Of a DNA stretch of 64,000 nucleotides, positions 10,518-20,312 are shown in pieces. Below the pieces are notes generated by a model. The model was not told the origin of the DNA, ran no database searches, and was given only the letters and a program-made list of their open reading frames with translations. The DNA comes from Schistocephalus solidus. Its lineage: Eukaryota; Platyhelminthes; Cestoda; Diphyllobothriidea; Diphyllobothriidae. Every line of letters starts with the position of its first letter. Positions within the stretch are counted from its first letter, which is position 1. The stretch is taken from the NCBI GenBank assembly GCA_017591395.1, contig WEDG01000208.1, positions 1-64,000 of the forward strand, in the 5' to 3' direction. The position numbers and the translations under genes are program-made.

Positions 10518-12089
10518 TTACCGGAGGTTGTCGTGGAGGCGCATGTGTCCTAATAGGCCCATGCGGTGTGTAAATGTGCGGGAGCAGTGAGGGCAGTGAA
10601 GGCGGGTGCGCCGACTGTATGTTGGAGCCCCAGGCACTGGTTTACCAGCCTCCGTGCGATGGATTCGCAGGTGACCGACCAGGCCGATGCGTGAGTTGAA
10701 GGTGCGGGCGCAGTGTGGGCAGGAGAAATCGGTAGAGGATGGGAGGATTTCATTCATGGTAGTGGGGATGTCAGGGGCGCTAAGAATGGCAGGAGCAGAG
10801 GATGTGCATGGTGTATCGGTGTTGTCGGCATTGTGGTGTATGCCGCTGTCATGGATGCGCATGTGACCGAATAGGCCCATGCGATGAGTGAATGCGCGAG
10901 TACAGTGAGGGCAGTGGAGGCGACGATCTCTGCTGTGTGATGGTGTTCTAGGCACTGGTTCACCGGTCTCCGTACGATGTATTCGCAAGTGACCGACCAG
11001 GCCGATGCGTGAGGTGAATGTGCGGTCGCATTGAGTACAGCTTAGGAGAGATTCACCGTCGCCGATGGTGGTGGTGGTGGTGGTGGTAGTGCAGGCGAAG
11101 GCGGTGGTGGTTGCGGTGGTGGGGGTAACAGGCGATGAGTAGATGGATGTGGTCTCTATGATGGTGGGAGTAAAGGAATTGATTCCAGGAGTGAGGGTGG
11201 GAGAGTCAGAAGGAGGGTTGGCCGAATTTGACATAGAAATTGGAATTGTCGGATTGTTGGTGCATTGCGTCCGAAGATGTCCAACCAGGCCGATTCGCGC
11301 GCGGAAGATGCGTTGACAGCGCGGGCATGTTGGCAGGGCCTGGGCATTGGCGGTGTTGGTCCGGGGCGCTGGTGACTTTCATGCCGCTCTTTTGGCCTTT
11401 GCGGCGGCGATCCGGTTGGCCTCATAGATTGCTGAACCAGTCTTCACTAATCTTCTCCATGCCGGTCTATCCTGGGCGAGGTCCTCCCAGGTCGCCGAGT
11501 TGATTTGCAGGTGCTTCAGCAATTTCTTCAAAGTGTCCTTGTAGCGTCGTTTTTGACCTCCCTGCCGGCGAGAAACCGTAGCGACATTTCCGTAGAAAAG
11601 CCGTTTGGGTAGTCGCTCGTCGTCCATTCTTACCAGGTGGCCGCTCCATCGCAGTTGCACTTGCCTCAGCATGGCATGGATGCTGAGGATTCCGGTCCGC
11701 TCCAGGACTTCCGTGTCCGGGATCCTGTCTTGCCATCTCAGCTTCAGTATTCTGCGGAGGCAGCTGAGATGAAAGTGATTCAGCATCCTGGCTTGGTTCG
11801 AGTAGACGGTCCAGGTTTCGCTCCGTAAAGGAGTGTCGTCAAGACGACGGCCTTGTACATCTTCAGTTTGGTGTTCAAGGTGAATACCGTGGCGATTCCA
11901 CACGGAGGCCTGCAGCCGGCCGAAGGCCTGACTAGCTTTGGAGATCCGTTGGGCAACCTCGTCATCGATTCTCGTGTTGCGCGACATCGTGCTTCCTAGA
12001 TAACGAAAGGTCTCCACGTTTTTGAGTTGAGCACCGTTGACATTGATTCGAGGAGCATTGTATTCCGCGCTGGGTGGCGGCTGGTGCAT
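10518..12089 (-). pseudogene. LINE-Z RT C-terminal region plus zinc-finger array
   Basis: One minus-strand frame from 12,089 to 10,518 is interrupted by a single TGA (11,381-11,379), where the sister copy at 27,9xx has CGA. The first part is the region after the RT palm (YLGSTMSRNT, WSGHLVRMDDERLPK), common in APE-type LINEs. After an AKRAA basic stretch comes a C2HC finger (CPRCQRIF...RTQC), a Thr/Pro-rich linker, then four C2H2 fingers. In the last 238 codons these lie at residues 66-86, 108-128, 172-192 and 214-234. Each is C-x2-C-x12-H-x3-H. Fingers alternate between an SRIGLVGHLRIH type and an HRMGLFGHMRIH type, and the pair repeats with an exact 106-residue period. It is not a host transcription factor: the fingers are fused in frame to RT. 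Their job is unknown; nucleic-acid binding at the target or on the element RNA is inferred. Confidence 0.8.
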
Positions 12090-12151
12090 GACAACCGTTT
12101 TTGGCTGTACTGATTGTTAATCCAAAAATCGGCGCAGCCTTCGGTGGTTTA

Positions 12152-12264
<113 letters not shown>

Positions 12265-12455
12265 TTTACCGTCTGCAGTCACATTTACTCGCCACCCCTT
12301 CGCCTCCGACACAGGGAACCCTAACAGCCCCCGCCCCCTGACCGGCCCCCAATCCAATCATGTACCCATTCCTCACACCCCAGTTGGTTGTCTGTCCTTG
12401 TCTGTCCTGTAGCACAAACTGGTCATCTGACCATTTCATTTCTCCTCTGTTCATT

Positions 12456-12500
12456 TCGTCTGACGACGGGTTGGTGTGACCAACTTGAAAATTCACGAGT
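12456..12500 (+). ncRNA. hammerhead-like motif, Penelope-associated
   Basis: CTGACGA (12,460-12,466), a GTTGGT/ACCAAC hairpin, GAAA (12,487-12,490), then ATTC. Flanking TTCGT and ACGAG can pair as a 5-bp stem I. Stem III would be only AA/TT without a loop, which could work only as a dimer. The closing pair of stem II is not a canonical pair. Hammerheads are known in Penelope-like elements. Confidence 0.45.
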
Positions 12501-12571
12501 ACAACTCTATTTTCCGACGAGCCCTTTTTTCTTCACTATATCATCTCGGAATGCACTCTACCTCAGCTATT

Positions 12572-12572
<1 letters not shown>

Positions 12573-12618
<46 letters not shown>
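12573..12618. repeat. (AT)n microsatellite
   Basis: Pure AT dinucleotide run. A similar short TATATA run follows the second hammerhead-like motif at about 13,483. Confidence 0.95.
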
Positions 12619-12621
<3 letters not shown>

Positions 12622-12784
12622 AAGTTCTTTGGGAAACTTTACCATATTGAACTTACTTATCTCTCAAACTGTTTTCCAGCAACGGATAACCTAGAGATTT
12701 TGTACATAATGCATTAGACATCAGGAATTAAAAGAAAATGATAAGAAACTAGATTGTTCCGATCAAGCGCACACATTAAAAACC

Positions 12785-13227
12785 TGGCGAACACTTCCAT
12801 ACATTAAGAACGTGTCTGAACTCGTTGAAAGACACCTGCGGAAGCACCAAATTTACGTGGCGCACAAACTAACAACTACACTTCGAAAACAGCTTGTACA
12901 CCCTAAGGATAGGGTTGTCTTTTTAGATAAAAAAGAAGCCGTTTACAAAACCCGTGTAACAGTTGTGATGTGGTGAATTGCGGCCAAACAGGAAAATCGG
13001 TCTTTGCACGTCTACACGAACATCAGTTAACTGTAAAGAGACAAGACCAACTGTCTCAAGTTGCCATGCATACACTAGAAACAGGGCACAAATTTGCATG
13101 GGACAAAACGCGCATTGTTGGCTTCTGCCTACCGAAGAGAGGCCGGGAATTCTTAGAGGCCATTAATTCTGATCACTCGTGCATTAATCGGTACATCCAA
13201 TTAAATGCCGTGTACAACAATTTCTAG
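12785..13227 (+). pseudogene. Penelope-like element, GIY-YIG endonuclease end
   Basis: The translated sequence before 12,955 (LPYIKNVSELVERHLRKH...) matches the linker that follows RT in Penelope-like elements. After a one-base frameshift near 12,955 comes CNSCDVVNCGQTGKSVFARL (the Zn-linked start of the GIY-YIG domain, with NCG in place of YIG), HTLETGHKF, and the terminal SCINRYIQL block before a stop at 13,227. Position of the frameshift, loss of RT and the changed YIG mark it as a dead 5'-truncated copy. Flanking hammerhead-like motifs (12,456-12,500; 13,361-13,406) and related AT-ending sequences on both sides resemble the pseudo-LTRs of this class. Confidence 0.8.
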
Positions 13228-13360
13228 GAAAACTAGAAAAGGCGGTAGCCAATCTGAATGAGATGTCCAGCCACAATGACAGCTATTGACAGGACTGATT
13301 CAGCAATATCAATTTTCCGGCAAGTTTTAAATTTTAACTGTTTTTTTTTGCACACTTACC

Positions 13361-13406
13361 ACAAGTCTGACGACGACCTGGGGAACCAGCGTCGAAAATT
13401 TACCTA
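13361..13406 (+). ncRNA. second hammerhead-like motif, Penelope 3' side
   Basis: CTGACGA (13,367-13,373), a hairpin with CTGG/CCAG and GGAA loop, then GAAA (13,394-13,397) and ATTT. It has the same order as 12,456-12,500. Sequence after both copies is related through a TTCTTTATT...GGGATGC-like stretch to a TA run. Stem I pairs poorly here (one mismatch in four), so this copy looks decayed. Confidence 0.4.
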
Positions 13407-13500
13407 ATAAAGTTACTTATTGTTTCCCAGAGAACTTCTTTATTTCGAATTATACTTCTTGGGATGCCGTCTTCCAGTTTATCTATATATATATATTTGC

Positions 13501-13563
13501 AGATAAAATCTATCTGAACATCTGTCACGTACACTGTGACAGATGTTCAGATAGATTTTATCT
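13501..13563. repeat. perfect 28-bp inverted repeat, 7-nt loop
   Basis: Arm 13,501-13,528 (AGATAAAATC...CTGTCAC) is exactly reverse-complementary to 13,536-13,563. The loop is GTACACT. No mismatch in 28 bp. Confidence 0.95.
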
Positions 13564-13955
13564 ACAATTGGCCATGGATACCTATGAAAACATGAAACGG
13601 AATGGGCAGAGGATTAACATTTTTCTGTTTAATCTTAGTATATATTCGGCCACTTTATTATGCATTCACAATCTTAGAACTGGGCCAAATATTAAAAAAT
13701 ATAACTCAAAATGCTCCAATAGGAGGAAATATGTGAGTTCTTTATTTTCAGCAAAGGTGAAAAACTGGTCAAACGTCCCCAAATTTTCCTCTACTTGACC
13801 TTGAAAAATGGCAAAGTACGCTTGATATTTGACAACGGAATATCAAGCTAATGTGTTTTTTAGAGGGGTACCTTAATATGAAAGGTTTTTAAATTGACCT
13901 CAGGCATCTCAGGCATCAAAATCAACCATCAACATCCTCGAAAATGTTCGAAGGT
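13564..13955. other. unassigned sequence
   Basis: An open stretch of 76 codons at 13,568-13,798 starts within the hairpin flank and has no recognisable motif. Nothing else seen. Confidence 0.4.
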
Positions 13956-13959
13956 GAGT

Positions 13960-14205
13960 AACCAAACTTGTCCTTGGACAGGGCTCACAGCCTTATGAAA
14001 CACGGCTGTCTAATATCAATCTCTTTCCCTTGCACTATAGACAGCTTCGGGGAGACCTGATACTCACATTCCGCATACTATGCATTCAGGACTGCTGCCT
14101 TGTCCTAGGCGATTCCTTCGAATTAGCAACAACAACGAACTTGAAAGGTCATTCTCTCAAATTAAGTGTGACTGGGGCTAGGCTAGACACTCGGAATTAA
14201 TTTTG
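13960..14205 (+). pseudogene. CR1-like LINE, RT C-terminal fragment
   Basis: Translation gives [20 protein letters not shown] followed by a [11 protein letters not shown] block. This matches the post-RT region of the CR1-like copy at 34,920-35,110 (LNLFPLSYRQMRGDLLQTFR; TTHLRGHPLKL). About 80 residues remain; both ends are broken. Confidence 0.75.
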
Positions 14206-15166
14206 CTCCAAAAGAGTGGTCGAAGTTTGCAAAATTCTCCCTCTGTATGTTGTAATTTCGTAATCCCTGGAGGCTCGCACGCACCCATAATTCCCATGCG
14301 GAGGTCCCCGAGGTCTTCTCGCTTAAATATGTACACGCCTTGGTGACACCATGAGTGTTCACATCAGCCGAACCTGGCGGACATCGTCCATGCGGTCTAT
14401 GAACTTTCTTCCTTGGTTCGAACCGCAACGGACCGAGGATGATCTGGGCGGATATTTCTGCCTTTAAAACCCCTCGGCGGACACTGCAATCAGCAAGGGA
14501 GTGTCTGGCTACATCTTCCACACTTTAGTGATGATACAGGTGACCTCCGTGAGGCCCCCCCCCGGTGGATCCCCCAAGGGCGACAGTTTTTTTTCTCCTT
14601 AACATCACTGGGAGTTTTTTTCACTGTCTGCTCTTTTTCCACTTTGTTCCGCCCAGTTGGCTCATCTCAATTGACCTCGTCAACGAACCGAGACTAATAT
14701 TTTTTGATACCATAACTCATTTTTACAAATAGTGAATTCAAAGTTAACTCACCTACATCTCCCTCAAATATACTGATATTGAGAGTACTTGCCGAATTGT
14801 ATTATGGGCGTTTATTTTTCTTTGCAATGGGTTTGCATGTTTGAGTGAGTCGACAAATATGACCCAAAGGGTCATCTGCATGGAAAAGAAGGTCTCAAAA
14901 CTCATTACTACGGAAAATGTGTAGTAAATATTTTATTGTGATGGTTTGGAAAAACACATAGAACAGAATCTTCATTTATGGGCAATGAACTAAAAACACT
15001 GAAAATCGTAAAGTATTCACCACTATTTCAAGGACGACCTGAGACATCGTAATCTAACACCCGAAATACTTATAAAGACAGTTAATAAAAGCCCTCTTAA
15101 TACAAAACATGGTACGTTTGCGCTTCCACCTGACAACTCTATTTAAAGTGGTTGTCAGGATCCATC

Positions 15167-15167
<1 letters not shown>
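14206..15167. other. unassigned sequence
   Basis: A 112-codon minus-strand opening (14,521-14,183) has no recognisable motif. The stretch is otherwise without recognised features. Confidence 0.4.

Positions 15168-15199
<32 letters not shown>
15168..15199. repeat. (CTAT)n microsatellite
   Basis: Eight or so perfect CTAT units. Confidence 0.95.
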
Positions 15200-15620
15200 A
15201 ACCCCAACCACAAACTCTAATTGCATACCTTAAATGCTAATGCTTATTACCAACCCGAACGAATAACCCTAAGTAATAACCTTAAAGATTAATGCTAGTG
15301 ACTTACCCAACCCTGACCCTAACTGTTAACTCTAACTACGAATCCTAACTAACCATAATCACCAACCCTAACAACCAATCAGGATTAAAAACACTTACTG
15401 CCAATCCTCAACCTAGCCCTAAATGAAATCCTAATTCCCTAGGCCAACTCGTAAGCTAAACTCCAACCGGAAACTACCCCTCCCCCCCAAAAAACTCCCA
15501 GCTTCAGTCCTAAACTTAACCCAAAATCCTTGGCCCAAATCTCAAATTCCAAGCCATAAACTAACACTTATAAATCTAAGCTTATTCCCAAAAGTGCCTT
15601 ATTCTATCCCAAATCGAACC
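15200..15620 (-). repeat. degenerate telomere-like (CCCTAA) tract
   Basis: About 400 bp dominated by AACCCTAA-like heptamers to decamers (CCCTAACAACC, ACCCTGACCCTAACTG). The decay shows it is an interstitial relic rather than a chromosome end. Confidence 0.7.
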
Positions 15621-16710
15621 CCAAAAACCCCTTTCCATAATCACCAAAAATGCAAGCCAGCACGATCAGGACTATTTAAATTGTTTTAGTAAGCATACTG
15701 TAAATTAACCACCTGATGGGGCTGCAGAACCATTCGTCATCCAAAAATATTTGGTGCACGTTTTCTCTAGGATATTCTTTAATTTATGGGAACACTAGGA
15801 TATGTGCAGCCCTAAAGAAACAAATCTAAATAAATGAAAAGTATTTGAGTAAACTGCCACTAGGAATGGGCCAGGAAACCATGGAACAAACGACAAATCG
15901 GAAAGAAGAATAGTGCATGTCAAACCCGCAAACTTGGAAAATAGACTGATTGCTATGAAGATGGACATGAGCACTACAGAACTTAAGGAAAATAGAAAGC
16001 AAAAAGGCTGGAAAATAGTGTGAATGTGTGTGAGAGCATCTATGTAAACCAAAACAAGGGTGTGTGAATAATCTGCTGTTAAAAATTGCACATTTGGTGT
16101 TTTTTATAGTAAATCATTATTTTTGTCTCCAAAACCTTATGTTAATAATACATATATTAACAAAAGTTAAAGAAAATGTGAGGAATATACATGCAATGAG
16201 TAGCAAGAGGCAGGAAATGGTTTGCAAATAAAGCAACAGACAATACCTAAAGTTTTTTTCATAGCAATTGTTAACCAAACGCAGAAAGTGACAAAGAACG
16301 AAAAAGCTCAGGTAGACTTTACGATGAAAACAGAAGACTTAAGAGAATTTATATATTCGGAGGTGATGAGAAATTGGCAATCAGCAGGACTCCCACCAAC
16401 TGCCATTAGATGCCGCTGCAAATGGATGATGCAGCAAGAATAATTGAAACAGCACACAGATGGATTTATATTCAGATATAGCATGCCACCCAAGCATATC
16501 CATTGCACCACAATATAGAAAAGAGCTCAAAAACGAAAAAACTTTTCAAAGGAAAGTTTAACGAAGCTTTGTAATGTTCTTGTGCACAGAAATTCAAGTA
16601 CGCTTTATGTATAATAAACGGGAACGGGAGCTTAATTGAAGTGGATATCGAAAATACAATGAAAACTGTAAAGAACGCCATGTATGGTATGCACGTACAG
16701 GATGGATGAT
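15621..16710. other. unassigned AT-rich sequence
   Basis: Openings at 16,091-15,795 (minus, 98 codons) and 16,222-16,443 (plus, 73 codons) show no recognisable domain. No repeats recognised. Confidence 0.4.
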
Positions 16711-16711
16711 C

Positions 16712-17570
16712 AAGGGTGTCGCTGACATGCAATCGCCGTTGACCAAAAAATACCGTGTGGGGCGTGCAATGGGATGGGTCGAAGTAAGCTGGAATATCCA
16801 GTTGAAATAGCAAGAAAGCCAACAAAACAACAGAGAACATGTGTGTGCCTTAGTGTCGCTGACATATAATCGCCATTAATTAAAGAACACCGTGTGATGG
16901 GTACTGTTGGATGAGTTGAAGTAAGCTGGTATATGCAATTGCAATTGCCGTTTACTGAAGGTCAACTTGTATGGGGAGTTGCAATGAGGTGAGTCGAAGT
17001 ATACACGACAGTTCGACCGTCGTAGTCCGACGATGTCCACCGCATGCTCCACACCAGGTGGTGCAGGGACGGTGACTTGCGCGTGATTTAGTTTAAAGTG
17101 ATAGTAGACTTGCGCTGCATCTACCGCACTCTCTCCTCCTCCCCCACCTGAGCCCGGTGTCAAGACAGAGTCAAGAAGACCGGAGACGGGAGAGGACGCA
17201 GGTGGCTGGCGCGGCCGGGTCCCCTAAGTCCTAGCCGCCCCTAGGCGGGCCACCACACCTCTATGTTCGGCATTTGTTATGGGAGCGCAACCCGAATAAC
17301 GCATGCCATGCCCTAATTTGGCCCCCGTGTTGGTCCAACGCATCTACCACGTGGCCCGTTTAGGGGGCACGAGTCGAAGTATACTGTTATATTCAATGAC
17401 AGTCATAAGAAACCTAACTAATAGACATCGGACATTTGAATTTAAAGAATTAAGTTCATCTATTTCCCTTGGTGTGGCGGACGTGCAACCACCATTTACT
17501 AGAGAACACCGTATGAGTGTGCAATGGCATGAGCCGAAGAAAGCCGTTATATCCAGTGACAGTCACAAGA
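16712..17570 (+). repeat. degenerate tandem repeat, interrupted by a SINE
   Basis: Units containing GTGTCGCTGACATGCAATCG, AACACCGTGTG and GAGTCGAAGTAAGCTGG-like blocks recur at about 16,717, 16,852, 16,938 and 17,470. A SINE (17,005-17,370) sits inside. Confidence 0.6.
17005..17370 (-). mobile_element. complete SINE sharing the LINE-Z 3' tail
   Basis: The element is flanked by the 14-bp direct repeat GAGTCGAAGTATAC (16,991-17,004 and 17,371-17,384), a target-site duplication. On the minus strand it starts with a unique head of about 110 bp that has a possible A box (GTGGTAGATGCG) and B box (GGTTGCGCTCC). It continues into the same sequence as the last LINE-Z tail monomer and ends at the same terminus. 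A related head-plus-tail copy is at 46,085-46,390. A SINE with the 3' end of its partner LINE is the classic arrangement for trans-mobilisation. Confidence 0.8.
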
Positions 17571-17576
17571 AAACCG

Positions 17577-17800
17577 CATTCGTTAATGAACGCTCACTGA
17601 TAGCTAATGGAACTCACTTGACCCGCTCCGCCTTGAGGCTCACTCTCAACCCCCGCCAACAGCCGCACGGCGGCTAGTAGTAGAATAAGCAGATTAATAT
17701 TGCCAGCAAAGACACGGGGGACTCGAATAGCAATTTCTGGCCTATTAGCCGTTGTCAGCCAGTCATACCGAACCCCAGGTGGTGCACCACCCACGTTGTA
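17577..17800 (-). mobile_element. tRNA-SINE body with hammerhead-like segment
   Basis: Second clear copy of the 2,058-2,410 SINE, 5'-truncated so that the tRNA head is gone. The hammerhead segment at 17,720-17,764 has the same length (45 nt) and order but carries CTGACAA instead of CTGANGA, which should abolish activity. Confidence 0.75.
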
Positions 17801-18238
17801 TGGTGAGTAGGGGCACGGTAGATGCCGTAGAACCGCAAAGAACCCATTTTATGGTGAAAAGGGAAACGGTGGGGGACAACCACCTGTATGAAATAGTAAA
17901 TCAAATAACGCCTACTATGGAAAAACAAGTAGTTAGTTATGTATAATGTAAGTTGGTGATAGACGGCCTTTAGCTACCAACTATTTTTTTTGAAAGGAAA
18001 ACATAGTTTGGAATTCTGGTTAACAGTTCATGAGATGTCATATCTTCTCTATATGGGATCTCCCCGGACTGCCCAGCTGGAAAAAATGGTTTTTTTGCCC
18101 ATGGCGGTCCTTATATTTTGCAATCTCATTTCGGCATCGGCGAGTCACTACTACCTCCGTAATGGACCCGGGTCATGGCCAGATTGCAGTTGGCTTCGGT
18201 GTATGTAAACAGATGCCTGTGACCTCAGGTCGCCCTTT
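17801..18238. other. unassigned sequence
   Basis: No recognised gene or repeat. Confidence 0.4.
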
Positions 18239-18239
18239 C

Positions 18240-18365
18240 TAATCTCCAGTTGTCTTGACTCTGGCTTGACACCGGGTCCAGGCGGGGAGTGGAACAGAGA
18301 GTGAGGTAGATGCTGTTTAAGTCTACTCTCACTATAATCCTGCGCAAGTCACCGTCTTCGCTCAA
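18240..18365 (+). repeat. diverged LINE-Z tail fragment
   Basis: CCAGTTGTCTTGACTCTGGC through GCGCAAGTCACCGTC follows the order of the last tail monomer, with many differences. It ends where a LINE-Z coding remnant begins. Confidence 0.6.
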
Positions 18366-18369
18366 CTCT

Positions 18370-19905
18370 GCTGTAGAGCCAAGGAGAGGTCCCTCATGAT
18401 TTCAAGGATGCCACAAGAAGGGGAACAGCCAACTCACCGACAACCACCGAGGAAGCTCGCTGCTCAACATCACCGGGAAAATCTTCACCCGCATTCTCCT
18501 CAATCGCCTCAACCGGAAAGTCAATGCGGCTTCCGCCGTTACCACGGCAAAATCAGAATGACCGTTGCCACGTGCCAGTTGCAAGAGAAGTGACAGAAGA
18601 TTCGGACTCACCTCTACACAACCTTTGTGGATCTGACGAAAGCCTTCGGTATGGTGAATCGCATAGGATTGGGGAAGATCATGCAGAAATTCGGCTGTTC
18701 CGAGCGATTCACCCACATGGTGCGTCAACTCCATAATGGCATGATGGCATACGTCACGGACAACGGAGCCGTCTCAGAAGCATTCGCAGTGACCAATGGA
18801 GTGAAGCAGGGCTGCATCCTCGTACCTATCCTCGTCAGTCTCATTTTATCTGCCATGTTAATGGACGCCTGCTGTGACGAATGCTCCGGGATCCGCATCG
18901 CCTACCGGATGGGTGGCCAACTTCTCAATCAACGGCAGATGCACTCCCAGTCACGTGTATCACAGCCATCATCCATGATCTTCTCTTCGCTGACGACTGC
19001 GCACTCAATGCAACGACAAAAGATGTGAGGCACAGGAGCATTGACCTCTCCGCTGCTGCTTGTGACGACTTCGGACTGCACATCAACACGCAGCAAACGG
19101 TAGTCATGCATCAGCCGCCATCCAATACCACCTACAGCGCAGCTTGCATCAAAGTCAACGGCACTCATCTTCAATCCGTGGATACCTTCACCTACCTGGG
19201 CAGCAACCTCTCCCGTAGCACCAAGATTGACGATTAGGTCGCCCACCGGATCACCAATGCCAACCAAGCCCTTGGAAGCATGTAGAAATCGTCTGGAATT
19301 GAAATGGTCTTCAACTCAGCACCAAGATGTACAAAGCTGTCATATTGCCGACGCTGCTGTATGCAGTGGAGGCCTGGACGGTTTACCAAAAGCCGGTGCA
19401 GAAGCTCAACCACTTCCATCTCAGCTGCCTCTGCAGAAAAGTAAAGCTGGGATGGCAAGACAGGATCCCTGACACGGAAATGCTGGAAGGAACAGGCATC
19501 CTCAGCATGTACGCCCAGCTGAAACAACTGTAACTGTGCTGCAGTGGCCACCTTGTGAGGATGGACGACGAGCGACTAACCATGGGTTCTCTTCGATAAG
19601 GGGGTCAGGTAAGACACTACAAGGCACTCTGAAGACTCCCATGCAGCAACTGCAGATCAACCCGGCAAACTGGGAGCATTTTGCCCAGAACCGACTGGCC
19701 TGGGGAAGGAGAGTGGAGACAGGGGCAGCAAGCTATGAAGCCAACCGGATCGCCGCCACCTAGGCCAAACGGGCGGCACACAGGTCACAAGCACTCAGGA
19801 CCACCACCGCAAATTCCCAAGCCCTCCCAACATGCCCGCTCTGTCAATGCACCTTCCGTGTGCGAATCGGCCTCGTCGGACAGCTTCTTTCGGCATGACT
19901 GAGCA
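18370..19905 (+). pseudogene. diverged LINE-Z reverse transcriptase remnant
   Basis: Successive frames give RT blocks: SQCGFRRYHGK, FVDLTKAFGMVNR, NGVKQGCILVP, then LLFADDCALN (catalytic Asp pair present), YLGSNLSRSTKIDD, the post-[19 protein letters not shown] block, and a single finger-like TCPLCQCTFRVRIGLVG near 19,830. Several frameshifts and stops separate them. The endonuclease and the multi-finger array are absent. It represents a different subfamily from the copies at 10,518 and 27,590, since it ends after the first finger. Confidence 0.8.
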
Positions 19906-19979
19906 CTTAACTCTCTCCGAGTTTAAGCAACTTAATTCGGCAGGAATCGCTTACATAGTCATCCCCGGCAGGAACCGCC

Positions 19980-20095
19980 CTTCATACCGGTGACTTTGCC
20001 CTAATTTGCAAATAAATTTGCATTAGGGTTAAGATTAAGGAAACGGAAATACTTTCCCTTCCCTGAATTTAGCGTAAGGCTACCTGATTTAGAGG
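19980..20095 (+). repeat. small telomere-like fragment
   Basis: GCATTAGGGTTAAGATTAAG next to CATACCGGTGACTTTGCCC. It is similar to parts of the telomere-like family but short. Confidence 0.35.
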
Positions 20096-20164
20096 AGGGG
20101 AGGATCCGTTCCTACTCTCATGCTCTGTCGGGTTCCATATAAATAGTTCCACATATATAAAAAA

Positions 20165-20312
20165 AACTGTTCGACCATGGTTCTCAACTATGTCCACCTT
20201 GTGCCCCACATAATGGCGGGCACAGGGACGATTACTTGCGCGAGCATTATTTTATAGGGATAATACACTTTTGCTGCTGCTACCACACTCTTTTTCAAAC
20301 TGTGATGTTGTT
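20165..20312 (-). repeat. diverged LINE-Z tail end
   Basis: ACTGTTCGACCATGG, TGTCCACCTTGTGCCCCAC, CAGGGACGATTACTTGCGCG and TACCACACTC follow the order of the terminal tail monomer in reverse orientation. Confidence 0.65.

Larger units (their letters stand above)
9252..12148 (-). mobile_element. 5'-truncated LINE-Z with trimeric tail
   Basis: Non-LTR retrotransposon read from 12,148 to 9,252. It starts within the RT domain just after the catalytic region, directly against a (CA)n(TA)n microsatellite. The RT C-terminal domain, zinc-finger region and a short 3' UTR follow. The tail is three homologous monomers (about 10,430-10,060, 10,060-9,670 and 9,670-9,252). The 5' truncation fits aborted target-primed reverse transcription. 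Confidence 0.85.

Noticed and set aside
10518..11234. Four-finger C2H2 reading frame as a host zinc-finger transcription factor
   Set aside because: It is in the same frame as LINE RT sequence, recurs at 27,990, 58,500 and 62,686 with the same tail, and carries stops in most copies.
15200..15620. True chromosome end or subtelomere
   Set aside because: The CCCTAA-like units are strongly degenerate, internal, and repeated elsewhere with shared borders.
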